Shown piece by piece: positions 1 through 8,721 of a stretch of 43,292 nt of DNA; positions within the stretch are counted from its first letter, which is position 1, and each line of letters starts with the position of its first letter. The notes under the pieces were generated by a model. It made no database searches and was not told the origin of the DNA. It saw only the letters and a program-made list of their open reading frames with translations. The DNA lies in contig CABYVI010000010.1 in the NCBI GenBank assembly GCA_902522415.1, forward strand, positions 1 to 43,292. The letters run 5' to 3'. Source of the stretch: an uncultured SAR116 cluster alpha proteobacterium. Lineage in GTDB: Bacteria; Pseudomonadota; Alphaproteobacteria; Puniceispirillales; GCA-002684695. The position numbers and the translations under genes were made by a program.

Positions 1-1539
1 TCTACTGAAATTCAAATAACGCTGAATTTGGAACAGGATCAAACCATTACTTCTGACATGCTAAGTCTACTGAAAGTCAATAATGCCTCTCTTGATTTTA
101 GTGGTAGTGGAAATGCTACTGTTACAATGGGCGGAACAACAGGTGATATCAAGGCTTTTATAAATGTCACGGGCCTAGACACAGGTACTGAAATACACGT
201 TAACTTTGGGGATAATAATAGTACAATTAATTCATCCTATACTGGTTTCAGTTGGAGTGGAGAACTTAACACTAACTATGATAACGGAACTCTTGAAGCA
301 CAATTTACATTTAATACTGGAGACGGACAACCTGCAGTGCCAACTGAGGCTGATATCAAGAGTAACTTTATAGTCAAAGAAGATGTTTCAAATGTAACAC
401 TTGATTTTACTCCTAGTACTGGTAACGCGACGTATCAACAAATTTCAGGTAATGAAGTTAAGGTCACTGTTACAGGTCTTAACAATAATACCATAATTGA
501 GACAACCCTGGGACAAGCTACGCATACTAATAATGTAAGTAATGTATTTGATATAGCTTCTAATGGACTGTTTACTGGTTCTGCTCCAGGATTTTACGCA
601 ATTATGCAAACTCAAGGCTATGAGACATATAGCAATCCAACTGACGACCAATTCAGCGTAGTTAGGGTGGAAGCAAATGGATCAGGTACTGGATGGGTAT
701 CATCAGATAATCAAGCAGATTTAGGTAGTTTGAAACAAATTTCATCTGAAGTTATTGGTCCTATCTTGAGAGACAGCAATGGAGATTATATACATACTCA
801 GATGCCTGGAAACTCATATCATGAACACAGTGATCCAGTAGAATTGGTTGTGACTGTGGGTGCTGATGAAAATGGAGTATCTAAGTATCTTATCAATGGT
901 GATCTCTATCCTGAACTTTCCTTTGAATTCGGTAGAACCTATGAATTTGATGTGACAGCAGTGCCAGCAGGCCATCCTTTTGTTCTCTCTACAACCGAAG
1001 GTGGTTCTGCTTATTCAGGCGCTACAATAAATGGCAATAAAATTTCAATTGACGTTTCACCAAGTACGCCTGATCTTTACTATTACTGTAGTAATCATAA
1101 TGGAATGGGGAATGAGATTTCTACTGTTCCATTTGGTATGCCCGAAAGCATAGAAGACATGGTAGGACTAATGAAAAATCTATATGAAGCAGCGGATAGT
1201 GATCCTGGTCAAGCAGGTGTGCAAATAGCAGATATGGATACTCTAAAAGGTATATTAGAAAATGCCGCCATAAATGGCTCTGGGGATGGATCAATACAAG
1301 GATTATCTGAAATACTTAATAATTTAGATCCAACAACTGATTTAGATCCAGGAACAGCAGGCGATCAAACACTACAAAATATTGTTTCACAAGAAGTTGC
1401 TCAAGGAATGACAGAATTTAGTAACCAAACACCAGGAGCCTCTGGAAATAAGACAATTGATGAAATTTTCAAAGAATCAATTGAAGATACAATTGATGAA
1501 TTAGAAACACATATTCCGGAAGCATTTTCAGGATCTTAA
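1..1539 (+). CDS. Large beta-rich probable surface or virion-like protein with cupredoxin-like domain (5' partial)
   Basis: The reading frame is open to the first base of the window, so the true start lies upstream; a TTG at 28 has no reason to be preferred. The visible part is about 512 residues. Two similar stretches (about 25–125 and 125–225, counted from the TTG) each begin with a hydrophobic-LDF-Ser/Thr-rich segment and then a VTGL core, suggesting tandem Ig-like beta domains. Residues about 265–370 look like a cupredoxin: a His in AGHPF, then YYYCSNHNGMG, which supplies a Cys-x2-His-x2-Met set like a type 1 copper site. The C-terminal 130 residues are acidic, with DxDPG-type turns. There are no membrane segments in the visible part. 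Codon use looks less AT-rich than in the housekeeping genes to the right. Such CSNHxGMG motifs occur in marine phage structural proteins and bacterial surface proteins (from memory). Function is unknown. Confidence 0.75.
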   Translation, partial: STEIQITLNLEQDQTITSDMLSLLKVNNASLDFSGSGNATVTMGGTTGDIKAFINVTGLDTGTEIHVNFGDNNSTINSSYTGFSWSGELNTNYDNGTLEAQFTFNTGDGQPAVPTEADIKSNFIVKEDVSNVTLDFTPSTGNATYQQISGNEVKVTVTGLNNNTIIETTLGQATHTNNVSNVFDIASNGLFTGSAPGFYAIMQTQGYETYSNPTDDQFSVVRVEANGSGTGWVSSDNQADLGSLKQISSEVIGPILRDSNGDYIHTQMPGNSYHEHSDPVELVVTVGADENGVSKYLINGDLYPELSFEFGRTYEFDVTAVPAGHPFVLSTTEGGSAYSGATINGNKISIDVSPSTPDLYYYCSNHNGMGNEISTVPFGMPESIEDMVGLMKNLYEAADSDPGQAGVQIADMDTLKGILENAAINGSGDGSIQGLSEILNNLDPTTDLDPGTAGDQTLQNIVSQEVAQGMTEFSNQTPGASGNKTIDEIFKESIEDTIDELETHIPEAFSGS

Positions 1540-1550
1540 AAAATAATAAA

Positions 1551-1591
1551 AATAAGCACTCATTATACTAAATAGTGAGTGCTTATTTTTT
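1551..1591 (+). terminator. Strong rho-independent terminator
   Basis: A perfect 12-bp inverted repeat (AATAAGCACTCA at 1551–1562 and its complement at 1576–1587) with a 13-nt loop runs into a T-rich tract at 1583–1591. It lies 11 nt after the stop codon of the large surface protein. It is the clearest intrinsic terminator I saw in the window; most other gene ends lack one. Confidence 0.88.
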
Positions 1592-1666
1592 GTACTAAAT
1601 TGTTGGATGTTTTATGTTCAATGATATTACATTTCGCCAGTCAGACATTATCAATTTAATTAGGTT

Positions 1667-1921
1667 TCACTCTTGAAGCCTTATTTCCAGTTGTAACTTT
1701 CCATTGTCATTAATGATGGTATTAGTTATAACACTTTCTCTCACAAAAGCAGCGAAGTTCATCATATCAGAATAGCCATTAAAGACAGTGATGGTTCGAT
1801 TACGATAATCTACTGACAAGATACTGCCAACTGCATTAATATCAAGGAATTACCTTCAGTCTTATCTTTGACAAAAACAGCTATCATGGGCAACCTTATT
1901 ATTGGTAGGTAAGATGTTCAT
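1667..1921 (-). pseudogene. Frameshifted small gene, about 86 codons, unknown function
   Basis: No intact long reading frame crosses 1592–2085, but the minus strand reads as protein in three pieces. From ATG at 1921 it reads MNILPTNNKVAHDS. The frame then shifts near a run of five T residues (coding strand) into VFVKDKTEGNS, and shifts back near 1853 into DINAVGSILSVDYRNRT. It continues for over 50 codons, including FNGYSDMMNFAAFVRES, to TGA at 1667–1669. The two shifts cancel, so start and stop are in the same frame. This fits either recent decay or two indel errors next to homopolymers in an intact gene of about 86 residues. I recognise no family. The rest of 1592–2085 holds nothing else I can support. 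Confidence 0.5.
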
Positions 1922-2085
1922 GCATGTATCACTATTAATAAACACAAATCGTATACTTGCTCTTTTTACTTAAAATAGATTGATAATACATAAAATATAA
2001 TTAATATTTCATGTAATTATAATCACATTTTTTTTGTTTATTTCATTATACGATTTTGATGTTTTTATTTTTTTTAAAATAGGGC

Positions 2086-2796
2086 ATGATGGTTAGTATT
2101 ATGACGCCAACAGTAACAATTGTAACCCTTTTAACAGATAGAAGAGAATTCCTTCCTTTGTTAAAAGCGTGTATAAACAATCAAAATTACGATAAAAGCA
2201 AGTTGGAATGGGTTATACTTGATGACGGAGAGAATAGTAATTTAGATTTTGATAACTGTTCAGTAAAACCGCTCTATTTCCATTGTTCAGAAAAGCTTAC
2301 AATTGGCAGAAAAAGGAATATTGCATGCCGAATAGCTACTGGTGAATTTATTACTTTCTTTGATGATGATGATATCCATTACCCTACTAGGGTAACAGCT
2401 GGTGTGGAAACATTAACAAAAAGAGGGCAAAGGTATATTTGTGGTAGTACGAAGTTAGATATTGCTGATTTTTCTACTGGTAAAATCTATAGGTCTGGTC
2501 CTTTTGCTAAGAACCATGCAACTGCAGGTACATTTTTTTTTAGGAAACAGTTTTTATCTATGTCATCTTTTAGAGATAGTGATCGCGCTGGAGAAGAAGC
2601 AAATTTTTTGAAAAATTATCAAACACCAATGGAGCAAATAAAACCAGAACACACAATAATATGTTTAGCACACAGTAAAAATACTATTTCAAAAAAAAGA
2701 TTTTTCAAGGATGAAAGATTGGTAGGGACATTAGATGAAAAAAAATTACCAGATGAAATTACAGATAATCTAAAAGAATTAAAAAAAATACTATGA
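2086..2796 (+). CDS. Family 2 glycosyltransferase (GT-A fold)
   Basis: A 236-residue protein with the start of a GT-A fold: TVTIVTLLTDRREFLPLL (about 9–26), an EWVILDDGE strand with the nucleotide-binding acidic pair (41–49), GRKRNIACRIATGEFITFFDDDD (74–96) carrying the DxD-type metal/sugar-nucleotide motif at 93–96, and an acceptor-side GEEANFLK segment near 180. There are no membrane segments, so it is probably cytosolic and transfers a sugar from a nucleotide donor; the donor and acceptor cannot be read from sequence. ATG at 2086 follows AGGG closely; ATG at 2089 or 2101 are alternatives. It follows the large surface protein and a decayed gene, so a role in decorating a surface or virion product is possible but only inferred. 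Confidence 0.82.
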   Translation: MMVSIMTPTVTIVTLLTDRREFLPLLKACINNQNYDKSKLEWVILDDGENSNLDFDNCSVKPLYFHCSEKLTIGRKRNIACRIATGEFITFFDDDDIHYPTRVTAGVETLTKRGQRYICGSTKLDIADFSTGKIYRSGPFAKNHATAGTFFFRKQFLSMSSFRDSDRAGEEANFLKNYQTPMEQIKPEHTIICLAHSKNTISKKRFFKDERLVGTLDEKKLPDEITDNLKELKKIL

Positions 2797-2894
2797 TTAT
2801 TGAATAGTAGTAAATAATGAGTTTAAAGTTTTAGAGTTCAAACAATTATGATACGTTAATAATTTAAGATTATATATTAAAAATGGAGGATTAA

Positions 2895-3140
2895 ATGAAC
2901 CAAATTTTTATTGATTCAATTTCTAATGTGAGAATGGTAGTAGGTACCATTAGAATGGACGTTATGAATATAACTGGGCAGACCGACGATAAAAAACTGC
3001 AGGTTGAAAAACGCTCTGAAATAGTAATGACATCGGCAGCATTTCAGCAGATGCTTAGAACATTAAAGGAAGTTGAAGAAAAGCTTAAAGATCAATTAGA
3101 ACAACAACAAAAACAAGTAGCTTCAAAAAAGAAGAAATAA
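2895..3140 (+). CDS. Small DUF3467-like protein
   Basis: An 81-residue protein preceded by an excellent ribosome binding site (GGAGGA, 2884–2889) six bases before the ATG. Residues about 8–66 follow the pattern I associate with DUF3467: a beta-rich N-terminal half (SNVRMVVGTIRMDVM), then an EIVMTSAAFQQML segment corresponding to the conserved M-x-P-x-x-A-x-x-x-L part, and an amphipathic helix LRTLKEVEEKLKDQ. The tail is Gln- and Lys-rich (QQQKQVASKKKK). No signal peptide or membrane segment is present. Function is unknown. The family assignment rests on pattern memory only; the gene itself looks real because of its ribosome binding site and composition. Confidence 0.6.
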   Translation: MNQIFIDSISNVRMVVGTIRMDVMNITGQTDDKKLQVEKRSEIVMTSAAFQQMLRTLKEVEEKLKDQLEQQQKQVASKKKK

Positions 3141-3168
3141 AATCATTATTTAACTTAAAGTTGTTAAT

Positions 3169-4005
3169 CTACTGAAACGTAAATTCAGATAATTCCCTGC
3201 AAACAGATAAGTTATTTGATTTTGTAAGTACATTTGATAAAATTTCTTCTAATTCTTGGTCTGAACGAAAAAAATCATGATGAAAAATTAGCACTTTTGA
3301 GTTTTTAAGTTTTTTTGCTAAGTCAATTACTTGTTGATAACTTAAATGCCCCCATCCTATCCTTTGTTTAAGCTCTTTGTCTGTATAAGAGCTGTCAATA
3401 AATATATATTGAGTATTCTTGGAGAACATAGCTATATCTTCAATTGTAGTAGTTTGCTCAGCTTCAACATCAGATGCATATACAAAGTCAAAGTTATTAC
3501 TATACATGCGAAAAGCTGTATTCAAGCCTGGATGAGGCAATGACATGGTTTTACATTTAATATTATTTTTTAAATTGATTTCTTCACCAACTTTAAACTC
3601 TATAAAATTTGTATTTTCACTAAATATAGATCTATCCATTGGAAACAAAGGTGGTGACAAAAACTTATCTAAGGCTTTTATTCCAGCTTCATTATTAAGA
3701 ACTGGAAGATAAATATTTATTTTTATTTCTTTATTAAATAGGGGTGCAAAAAAAGGAAGGCCTAATATATGATCAAAATGATAATGCCCAATAAAAATAT
3801 CTATCGGTCTTTTATCATTATCAGCAATAATTTTTTGACCAAGTTTTGCTATACCTGTTCCAGCGTCAAAAACAAAATTTTTGTTTTCAGTTTCTAAATG
3901 AACACAGCATGTTGCATGCCCAAATTTAGAATATTCACTTCCAGAAGCAGGAAGTCCACCCCGTGCACCCCAAACAATAAGTTTATTTTCAAATGTTCTA
4001 ATCAA
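3169..4005 (-). CDS. MBL-fold metallo-hydrolase
   Basis: A 278-residue metallo-beta-lactamase-fold protein. It begins with IVWGARGGLPASGSEYSKFG, typical of the phosphoribosyl-cyclic-phosphodiesterase/RNase Z-like branch. The zinc motif HYHFDH lies at 74–79, a third metal ligand is probably the His in LPHPG (about 157), the bridging Asp is in YASDVE (about 179), and a late histidine pair (FHHDFF) sits near 241. No signal peptide is present, so it is cytosolic. The substrate is unknown; cyclic nucleotide or phosphodiester cleavage is the family expectation. It stands alone, converging with the small upstream gene at 3140 and followed in the same direction by no partner. The 156-bp gap to 4162 is very AT-rich and holds nothing else I can support. 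Confidence 0.8.
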   Translation of the reverse strand: MIRTFENKLIVWGARGGLPASGSEYSKFGHATCCVHLETENKNFVFDAGTGIAKLGQKIIADNDKRPIDIFIGHYHFDHILGLPFFAPLFNKEIKINIYLPVLNNEAGIKALDKFLSPPLFPMDRSIFSENTNFIEFKVGEEINLKNNIKCKTMSLPHPGLNTAFRMYSNNFDFVYASDVEAEQTTTIEDIAMFSKNTQYIFIDSSYTDKELKQRIGWGHLSYQQVIDLAKKLKNSKVLIFHHDFFRSDQELEEILSNVLTKSNNLSVCRELSEFTFQ

Positions 4006-4161
4006 ATTAGAAATCCAATAATATCTTTGTTTATATCAATAATTCCAATTTATTATAAAGTAATTAACAAAATTAAACTATATATTTCTATTTTTATAAA
4101 ATTTTACATTTTAAGCGGATCATTTTATTAAAATTTTATATTAAATTTAGGAGATTTTCTT

Positions 4162-4953
4162 TTAATGATTGATAGAAAAAAAATTAATCTTATTTATCCA
4201 TTCTAATCCAGATATTGTGTCTTTTTTAGGATTGTATTCACAACCTATAAAGCCATTATAATTTAATTTCTCAATTACCTTAAAGATATATTGATAATCT
4301 AACTCACTTTGGTCAGGCTCATTCCTATCAGGTATTCCAGCAATTTGTATGTGTCCGATGTAAGGTAGAAATTTTTCTAAGTATTTAGTGACATCACCTC
4401 TAATAATTTGATGATGATAAATATCAAAAAGTAATTTTATATTTTCTCTTTTAACTTCATCGATTATTTCTATCGCAAGATCAGTTGATGAAAGAAAATA
4501 TTTTGGAATATTCCTCTGATTTATTGGTTCAATAAGTAAATCAATGTTATTACTTTCAAATTGATTGCAAGCCCATTGAAGATTTTCTATGTATGTATCT
4601 CTACAGGTTAGATCATTTTTTGAACTTTGAATCCCTGACATAACATGTATCTTTTTACATTTAATAATTTTAGCATACTCAATCGATTGGATAATAGTTC
4701 TTTGAAATTCTTTTTTTCTATTACGCAAGCACGCAAGGCCTCGGTCACCATTTTTAAAATTTCCCGGTAATGAATTAAAAACGCTTAGATCAAGATTAAA
4801 CTCATCTAATTTTCCTTTTATTGTCTCTGGACTAAATTCGTAAGGAAACTGAAATTCAACAGCTTGAAAATCATTTTTACTAGCCTTCCCAAATCTTTCA
4901 AGGAAAGGACTCTCAGTGAACAGTAATGAAATATTAGCGGATAGATTTAACAT
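4162..4953 (-). CDS. hyi: Hydroxypyruvate isomerase-like TIM-barrel protein
   Basis: A 263-residue AP-endonuclease-family-2 TIM barrel resembling hydroxypyruvate isomerase (Hyi/OtnI), which interconverts hydroxypyruvate and tartronate semialdehyde. Seen: NLSANISLLFTE at the N terminus, FNSLPGNFKNGDRG (59–72), KIHVMSG (101–107), LIEPIN with Glu142, FDIYHHQ with Asp177, HIQIAG (201–206), and GCEYNP with Glu239. The two glutamates sit at the positions known as catalytic in the E. coli enzyme. It is divergent from the GH4 gene across 107 bp, at the edge of the sugar block, so another ketose or aldose isomerization in galactoside breakdown is possible. The exact substrate is not certain. Confidence 0.78.
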   Translation of the reverse strand: MLNLSANISLLFTESPFLERFGKASKNDFQAVEFQFPYEFSPETIKGKLDEFNLDLSVFNSLPGNFKNGDRGLACLRNRKKEFQRTIIQSIEYAKIIKCKKIHVMSGIQSSKNDLTCRDTYIENLQWACNQFESNNIDLLIEPINQRNIPKYFLSSTDLAIEIIDEVKRENIKLLFDIYHHQIIRGDVTKYLEKFLPYIGHIQIAGIPDRNEPDQSELDYQYIFKVIEKLNYNGFIGCEYNPKKDTISGLEWINKINFFSINH

Positions 4954-5002
4954 TATAAATTAACTATAATTTACATTTTAGATAATTTGAATTGTAAAAA
5001 AT

Positions 5003-5018
5003 TATTTCATCTGAAATA
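5003..5018. promoter_or_regulatory. Candidate operator palindrome between hyi-like and GH4 genes
   Basis: TATTTCA-TC-TGAAATA is a palindrome with 7-bp perfect arms in the 107-bp divergent gap, about 43 bp before the GH4 start. Its position suits a sugar-responsive repressor site. In DNA this AT-rich a match of this size could be chance, and no regulator gene is adjacent. Confidence 0.22.
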
Positions 5019-5060
5019 TTATTAATACTTTTAATTAATTATTTATATAAAGATAAATTA

Positions 5061-6425
5061 ATGACTAAATTATGCATAATTGGGGCTGGAAGTACAGAGT
5101 TTACAAAGAGAATAGTGACAGACTTACTTTTAATGAATGAATTTAAATCTCTTGAATTATCTTTAATGGATATTGATCCTGAAAGGCTTAAAGTTTCTGA
5201 AATTGTTATAAAAGCATTAGCTGACCAATTAAATGCTAATCCAAAAATTTCATCTCATTTAGATAGAAATGAAGCTTTGAAAGGAGCTGACTTTGTACAA
5301 ACTTCTATTCAAGTAGGAGGTTACAAACCTTCAACTGTTATTGACTTTGAAATTCCAAAAAAATATGGGTTGAGGCAAACAATAGCAGATACACTTGGAA
5401 TAGGTGGTATAATGCGTGGCTTAAGAACTATTCCAGTTCTTGAAGATATCTGTCATTCCATAGAAAATATTTGCCCAGATGCTATTTGGCTTCAATATGT
5501 TAACCCTATGGCAATGAATATGATGGCTATAAATATGATAGCACCCGAAGTTCAAGCTGTCGGTTTATGCCACTCTGTTCAGGGAACAGCAGAAATGCTC
5601 GCCAATGATCTAGGAGAAAATATTAATGATATTGAGTATTCTTGTTCTGGTATAAATCATATGGCCTTCTATACAAAATTTGAAAAAAAATCATTAAATG
5701 GTGAAAATACTGATCTTTACCCAAAGCTTAAAAAATTAGCTGATAAAGTGATAAGTGGAACTCACTTATCTTCAAGATCTCAAAATGCTGAAATTCATGG
5801 TCGAGCTTTATCTGAAAAAGTGAGGTATGAAACACTAAGAAGGTTAGGGTATTTTGTAACTGAAAGTTCAGAGCATTTCTCAGAGTATGTTCCTTGGTTT
5901 ATTAAGCAAGGCAGAGACGATTTAATTAAGAAGTATAATATTCCATTAGATGAATATATTGATCGTTGCGAAGCATCAGTTAAACAATGGAAAAATTTTG
6001 CAAACGCTTTAGAGAAGGAGTCTAAATTAGAAACATATAAATCAAATGAATATGCTTCCGAAATTATGAAAGCAAAAGTATTGGGTGAGTCAACAATTAT
6101 ATACGGGAACGTTTCAAACCAAGAAAATTTAATCCCAAATCTTCCAATGGAGTGCTGTGTTGAAGTGCCCTGCATTATTGATAAAAATGGAATTCAGCCA
6201 CAAAAAGTTCAAGCTTTACCCCTTCATTTGGTTTCACTTATTCAAACTAACATTAATGTTCAGAGATTAACTGTAGATGCTATTATGAATAAAAAAAGAG
6301 AAAGTGTTTATCACGCAGCTATGCTTGATCCACTTACATCAGCACAACTTTCAATAGATGAGATATGGTCTTTAGTTGATGAGTTAATTGAAGCACATGG
6401 TTCTTATATTCCATCTTTGGATTAA
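5061..6425 (+). CDS. melA: Glycoside hydrolase family 4, alpha-galactosidase-like
   Basis: A 454-residue NAD- and metal-dependent GH4 enzyme. The N terminus KLCIIGAGSTEFT is the Rossmann dinucleotide site. LSLMDIDPERL (33–43) is the adenosine-binding acidic strand. QYVNPMAMN (145–153), GLCHSVQG with Cys170 (168–175) and GINHMAFY with His200 (198–204) are the metal and substrate motifs of the alpha-galactosidase/alpha-glucosidase branch, as in MelA and AglA. GH4 enzymes cleave by oxidation at C3, elimination and addition, and act in the cytoplasm. There is no signal peptide. With galK and galT nearby, release of galactose from an imported alpha-galactoside is the likely role; alpha-glucosidase or glucuronidase activity is the alternative. 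Its 3' end overlaps the convergent MFS gene by 4 bp. Confidence 0.85.
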   Translation: MTKLCIIGAGSTEFTKRIVTDLLLMNEFKSLELSLMDIDPERLKVSEIVIKALADQLNANPKISSHLDRNEALKGADFVQTSIQVGGYKPSTVIDFEIPKKYGLRQTIADTLGIGGIMRGLRTIPVLEDICHSIENICPDAIWLQYVNPMAMNMMAINMIAPEVQAVGLCHSVQGTAEMLANDLGENINDIEYSCSGINHMAFYTKFEKKSLNGENTDLYPKLKKLADKVISGTHLSSRSQNAEIHGRALSEKVRYETLRRLGYFVTESSEHFSEYVPWFIKQGRDDLIKKYNIPLDEYIDRCEASVKQWKNFANALEKESKLETYKSNEYASEIMKAKVLGESTIIYGNVSNQENLIPNLPMECCVEVPCIIDKNGIQPQKVQALPLHLVSLIQTNINVQRLTVDAIMNKKRESVYHAAMLDPLTSAQLSIDEIWSLVDELIEAHGSYIPSLD

Positions 6426-7618
6426 ATATTTGGGTTCAATTCTTTTGTTTGTTTTGGAAGCAAAATAGATGAAAAAACTACTCCTATTGCAATTACGCTT
6501 GCAAAGGTAAAAACTGTTTTTAGATCATAGCCTGCTTTCAATAATTGGCTCGTGATAGGCAGTACTGCTGCTCCAATACATAAGTTCAATAAAAATTTAG
6601 CACTTAAAATTCTTGATCTCCAATGATCAGGTACATACCTAACCAAAATTGTATCGGTAATTGGTATCTGACCAAAAACAAAACACATGGCAGCTATGGA
6701 TAGAAAAAATAATGTTAAGTTTTCAAAATGAGATGCTAGATAAATAAAAACCACTTGTCCTAAAGCTATCCAGAACATTACTAGTCTAGGAGAGACTCTA
6801 TCAATCAACCATCCTATAGCAACTTGAGCAAAAGATGCAAAGGCATAAACAACACCAGCAAGAATTCCAGTTATTGCAACATTTGTAGATACTGATTGCA
6901 TATGAAGTTCAAAATATCTAGGAAGAAGAAAGCTCATAGCGCCAAATAAAAACCCACCTGATGCAGTTGAAAGAGCTAATGCAAAAAGTGCTTGCTGCCA
7001 TTGTGGAGTAAAACCAACTGATCTTTGCTCTTCCCTTTTGCTATTTTGTTGTTTTTCTTCATTATCGTCGATATTTAAGAAAAATAATATTCCAAAGAGT
7101 ATACAAAATAAACCTGGGACTAAAAAAGTTAATTTCCAATCACCGTAATAAAGAAGAATACCTGTTACTATAGGAGCTATAGCAATTCCCATATTGCCCC
7201 AAACACCATTGATACCTAGACGCATTCCAACCAAACCAGGTCTTTGTAAAAGCATTGCAATGCCAACAGGGTGATAAATTGAAGCAAATAAACCTATTAA
7301 TCCAAGACATATAGCTAGTTGAAATGGAGAAGATGAAAACGATGCAATGATTGCTGATATACCTATGCCGAAGTGGTAAGTTATCATTAGTGGCATTCGA
7401 CCAAATTTATCTGATAAAAAGCCTGCTAATGGAGCTGTTGCCCCAAATAGAACCATCCCAAGTGTTCCAAATACAATCATTTCATCATATTGTAATCCGA
7501 AATATCGTCCTCCATCGTATGCAGCTTTAGCAAAAATCAACATCATGAAATGATCCAGTAAATGACCAATATTCAAAAATATATCAGGTACTGAAGCATT
7601 TTTAGATTTTGTGAACAT
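6422..7618 (-). CDS. Major facilitator superfamily transporter
   Basis: A 398-residue membrane protein with about 12 hydrophobic segments and a central cytoplasmic loop (about 180–205, rich in Glu, Lys and Gln). The motif GFLSDKFGRMPL (about 62–73) is the MFS loop 2–3 signature, repeated weakly as GWLIDRVSPRL in the second half. FASIYHPVGIAM (about 111–122) resembles the Fsr-like branch of drug/sugar antiporters. It lies 20 bp downstream of galK and reads in the same direction as galT–galK, so uptake of a galactoside or galactose is a context-based inference. Similar MFS proteins are also drug exporters, so the substrate is open. Confidence 0.8.
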   Translation of the reverse strand: MFTKSKNASVPDIFLNIGHLLDHFMMLIFAKAAYDGGRYFGLQYDEMIVFGTLGMVLFGATAPLAGFLSDKFGRMPLMITYHFGIGISAIIASFSSSPFQLAICLGLIGLFASIYHPVGIAMLLQRPGLVGMRLGINGVWGNMGIAIAPIVTGILLYYGDWKLTFLVPGLFCILFGILFFLNIDDNEEKQQNSKREEQRSVGFTPQWQQALFALALSTASGGFLFGAMSFLLPRYFELHMQSVSTNVAITGILAGVVYAFASFAQVAIGWLIDRVSPRLVMFWIALGQVVFIYLASHFENLTLFFLSIAAMCFVFGQIPITDTILVRYVPDHWRSRILSAKFLLNLCIGAAVLPITSQLLKAGYDLKTVFTFASVIAIGVVFSSILLPKQTKELNPNI

Positions 7619-7638
7619 TATTCAAAATAACATTTCGA

Positions 7639-8721
7639 TTAAATTATATCTACCAAAGATAAGTTTCTAAAATCTGTTTTTAAAAATTTAAAAATTTTCT
7701 TTGAACTATCTCTCTCTGTTAAAAACACACAACACCCTCCAAAACCAGCACCAGTCAATCTTCCACCAGTAATATTCAATAGTTTTGCTTTTTTAATAAT
7801 ATTATCCAAAAGTTCAGAGGAAACCTCGTAATCATTTGATAAACTAATATGACTTTCATACATTTTACTTCCAAATGTTGTGTTGTCATTATTCTGAAGT
7901 GCATTTAAACAAGTTTGCACTCTATCATTTTCAGAAATTACATGTCTTGCTCTTTTTAATAATTTGCCTCTAAGTTTATTTAGCATTGTGAATTTAGCAT
8001 CTCTTAAATTATCAATATTTAAAATTTTTGACGCTTCCTCGCACTCTTTTCTTCTCTCATTATAAAGGCTGCTTGAGAGAGATCTGTTGCTTCCAGAATG
8101 AATAATTAAAAATTCAAAGTTTGAGAAAAGAGAGAGATTAATAGTCTTTTCATATTTGGTATCAAAGAACATTGCTTTATTCATTATACCTTTTGCAACA
8201 ACCATTTGGTCCATGAGACCACATAAGGTTCCTATAAAATTATGTTCAATTTTTTGGGCTAATTTTGCTAATTTAATTTCACTTAAACTCTGATTTTCAA
8301 TTTTATTTATTGCTCTTAATAATGCTATTTCGAGAGCGGCCGATGATGATACACCTGAGCCTGATGGCAAATTTGAAGTAACAGCTACTTGAATTCCTTT
8401 CTCTAATTTTTTAGAGCAATTTGGAAATTCTTCATAAAAAACCTTTATGGCTCCTTTAATAAAATCTAACCATGATCCGTCAACATTGGAATTAATTTCT
8501 GATTTTGTTTCTTTAAATAATTCTGTTTTGCCTTCTATAAAACCTGTTCTAGTTTTTCTAATACTGACTTCTATTCCTAAGGACAACGGTGTCGGCATCA
8601 CAAAACCTGAATTATAGTCAGTATGATCGCCTATTAAATTAACTCTACCTGAAGCAAAAGCAGTACTTTCAGGTTCATTTCTAAAAAAATCTTCAAATAA
8701 ATCTATTGATGAATTAATCAA
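7639..8721 (-). CDS. galK: Galactokinase
   Basis: A 360-residue GHMP-family kinase that phosphorylates galactose to galactose 1-phosphate with ATP. All three family motifs are visible: the galactokinase signature GRVNLIGDHTDYNSG (25–39), the ATP-binding loop LPSGSGVSSSAALE (about 117–130), and GGRLTGAGFGGCCVF near the C terminus (about 316–330). The length is close to typical for GalK (about 380). Its start overlaps the end of galT by 8 bp, indicating one transcript and coupled translation. The next gene in the operon is an MFS transporter. No galE or galM is visible in the window, so epimerization must be encoded elsewhere. Confidence 0.95.
   Translation of the reverse strand: MINSSIDLFEDFFRNEPESTAFASGRVNLIGDHTDYNSGFVMPTPLSLGIEVSIRKTRTGFIEGKTELFKETKSEINSNVDGSWLDFIKGAIKVFYEEFPNCSKKLEKGIQVAVTSNLPSGSGVSSSAALEIALLRAINKIENQSLSEIKLAKLAQKIEHNFIGTLCGLMDQMVVAKGIMNKAMFFDTKYEKTINLSLFSNFEFLIIHSGSNRSLSSSLYNERRKECEEASKILNIDNLRDAKFTMLNKLRGKLLKRARHVISENDRVQTCLNALQNNDNTTFGSKMYESHISLSNDYEVSSELLDNIIKKAKLLNITGGRLTGAGFGGCCVFLTERDSSKKIFKFLKTDFRNLSLVDII

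Noticed and set aside
4137..4206. Short plus-strand frame after an AGGAG-like site, reading MIDRKKINLIYPF
   Set aside because: Only 13 codons, antisense to the end of the hydroxypyruvate-isomerase-like gene; the site is likely chance in AT-rich DNA.
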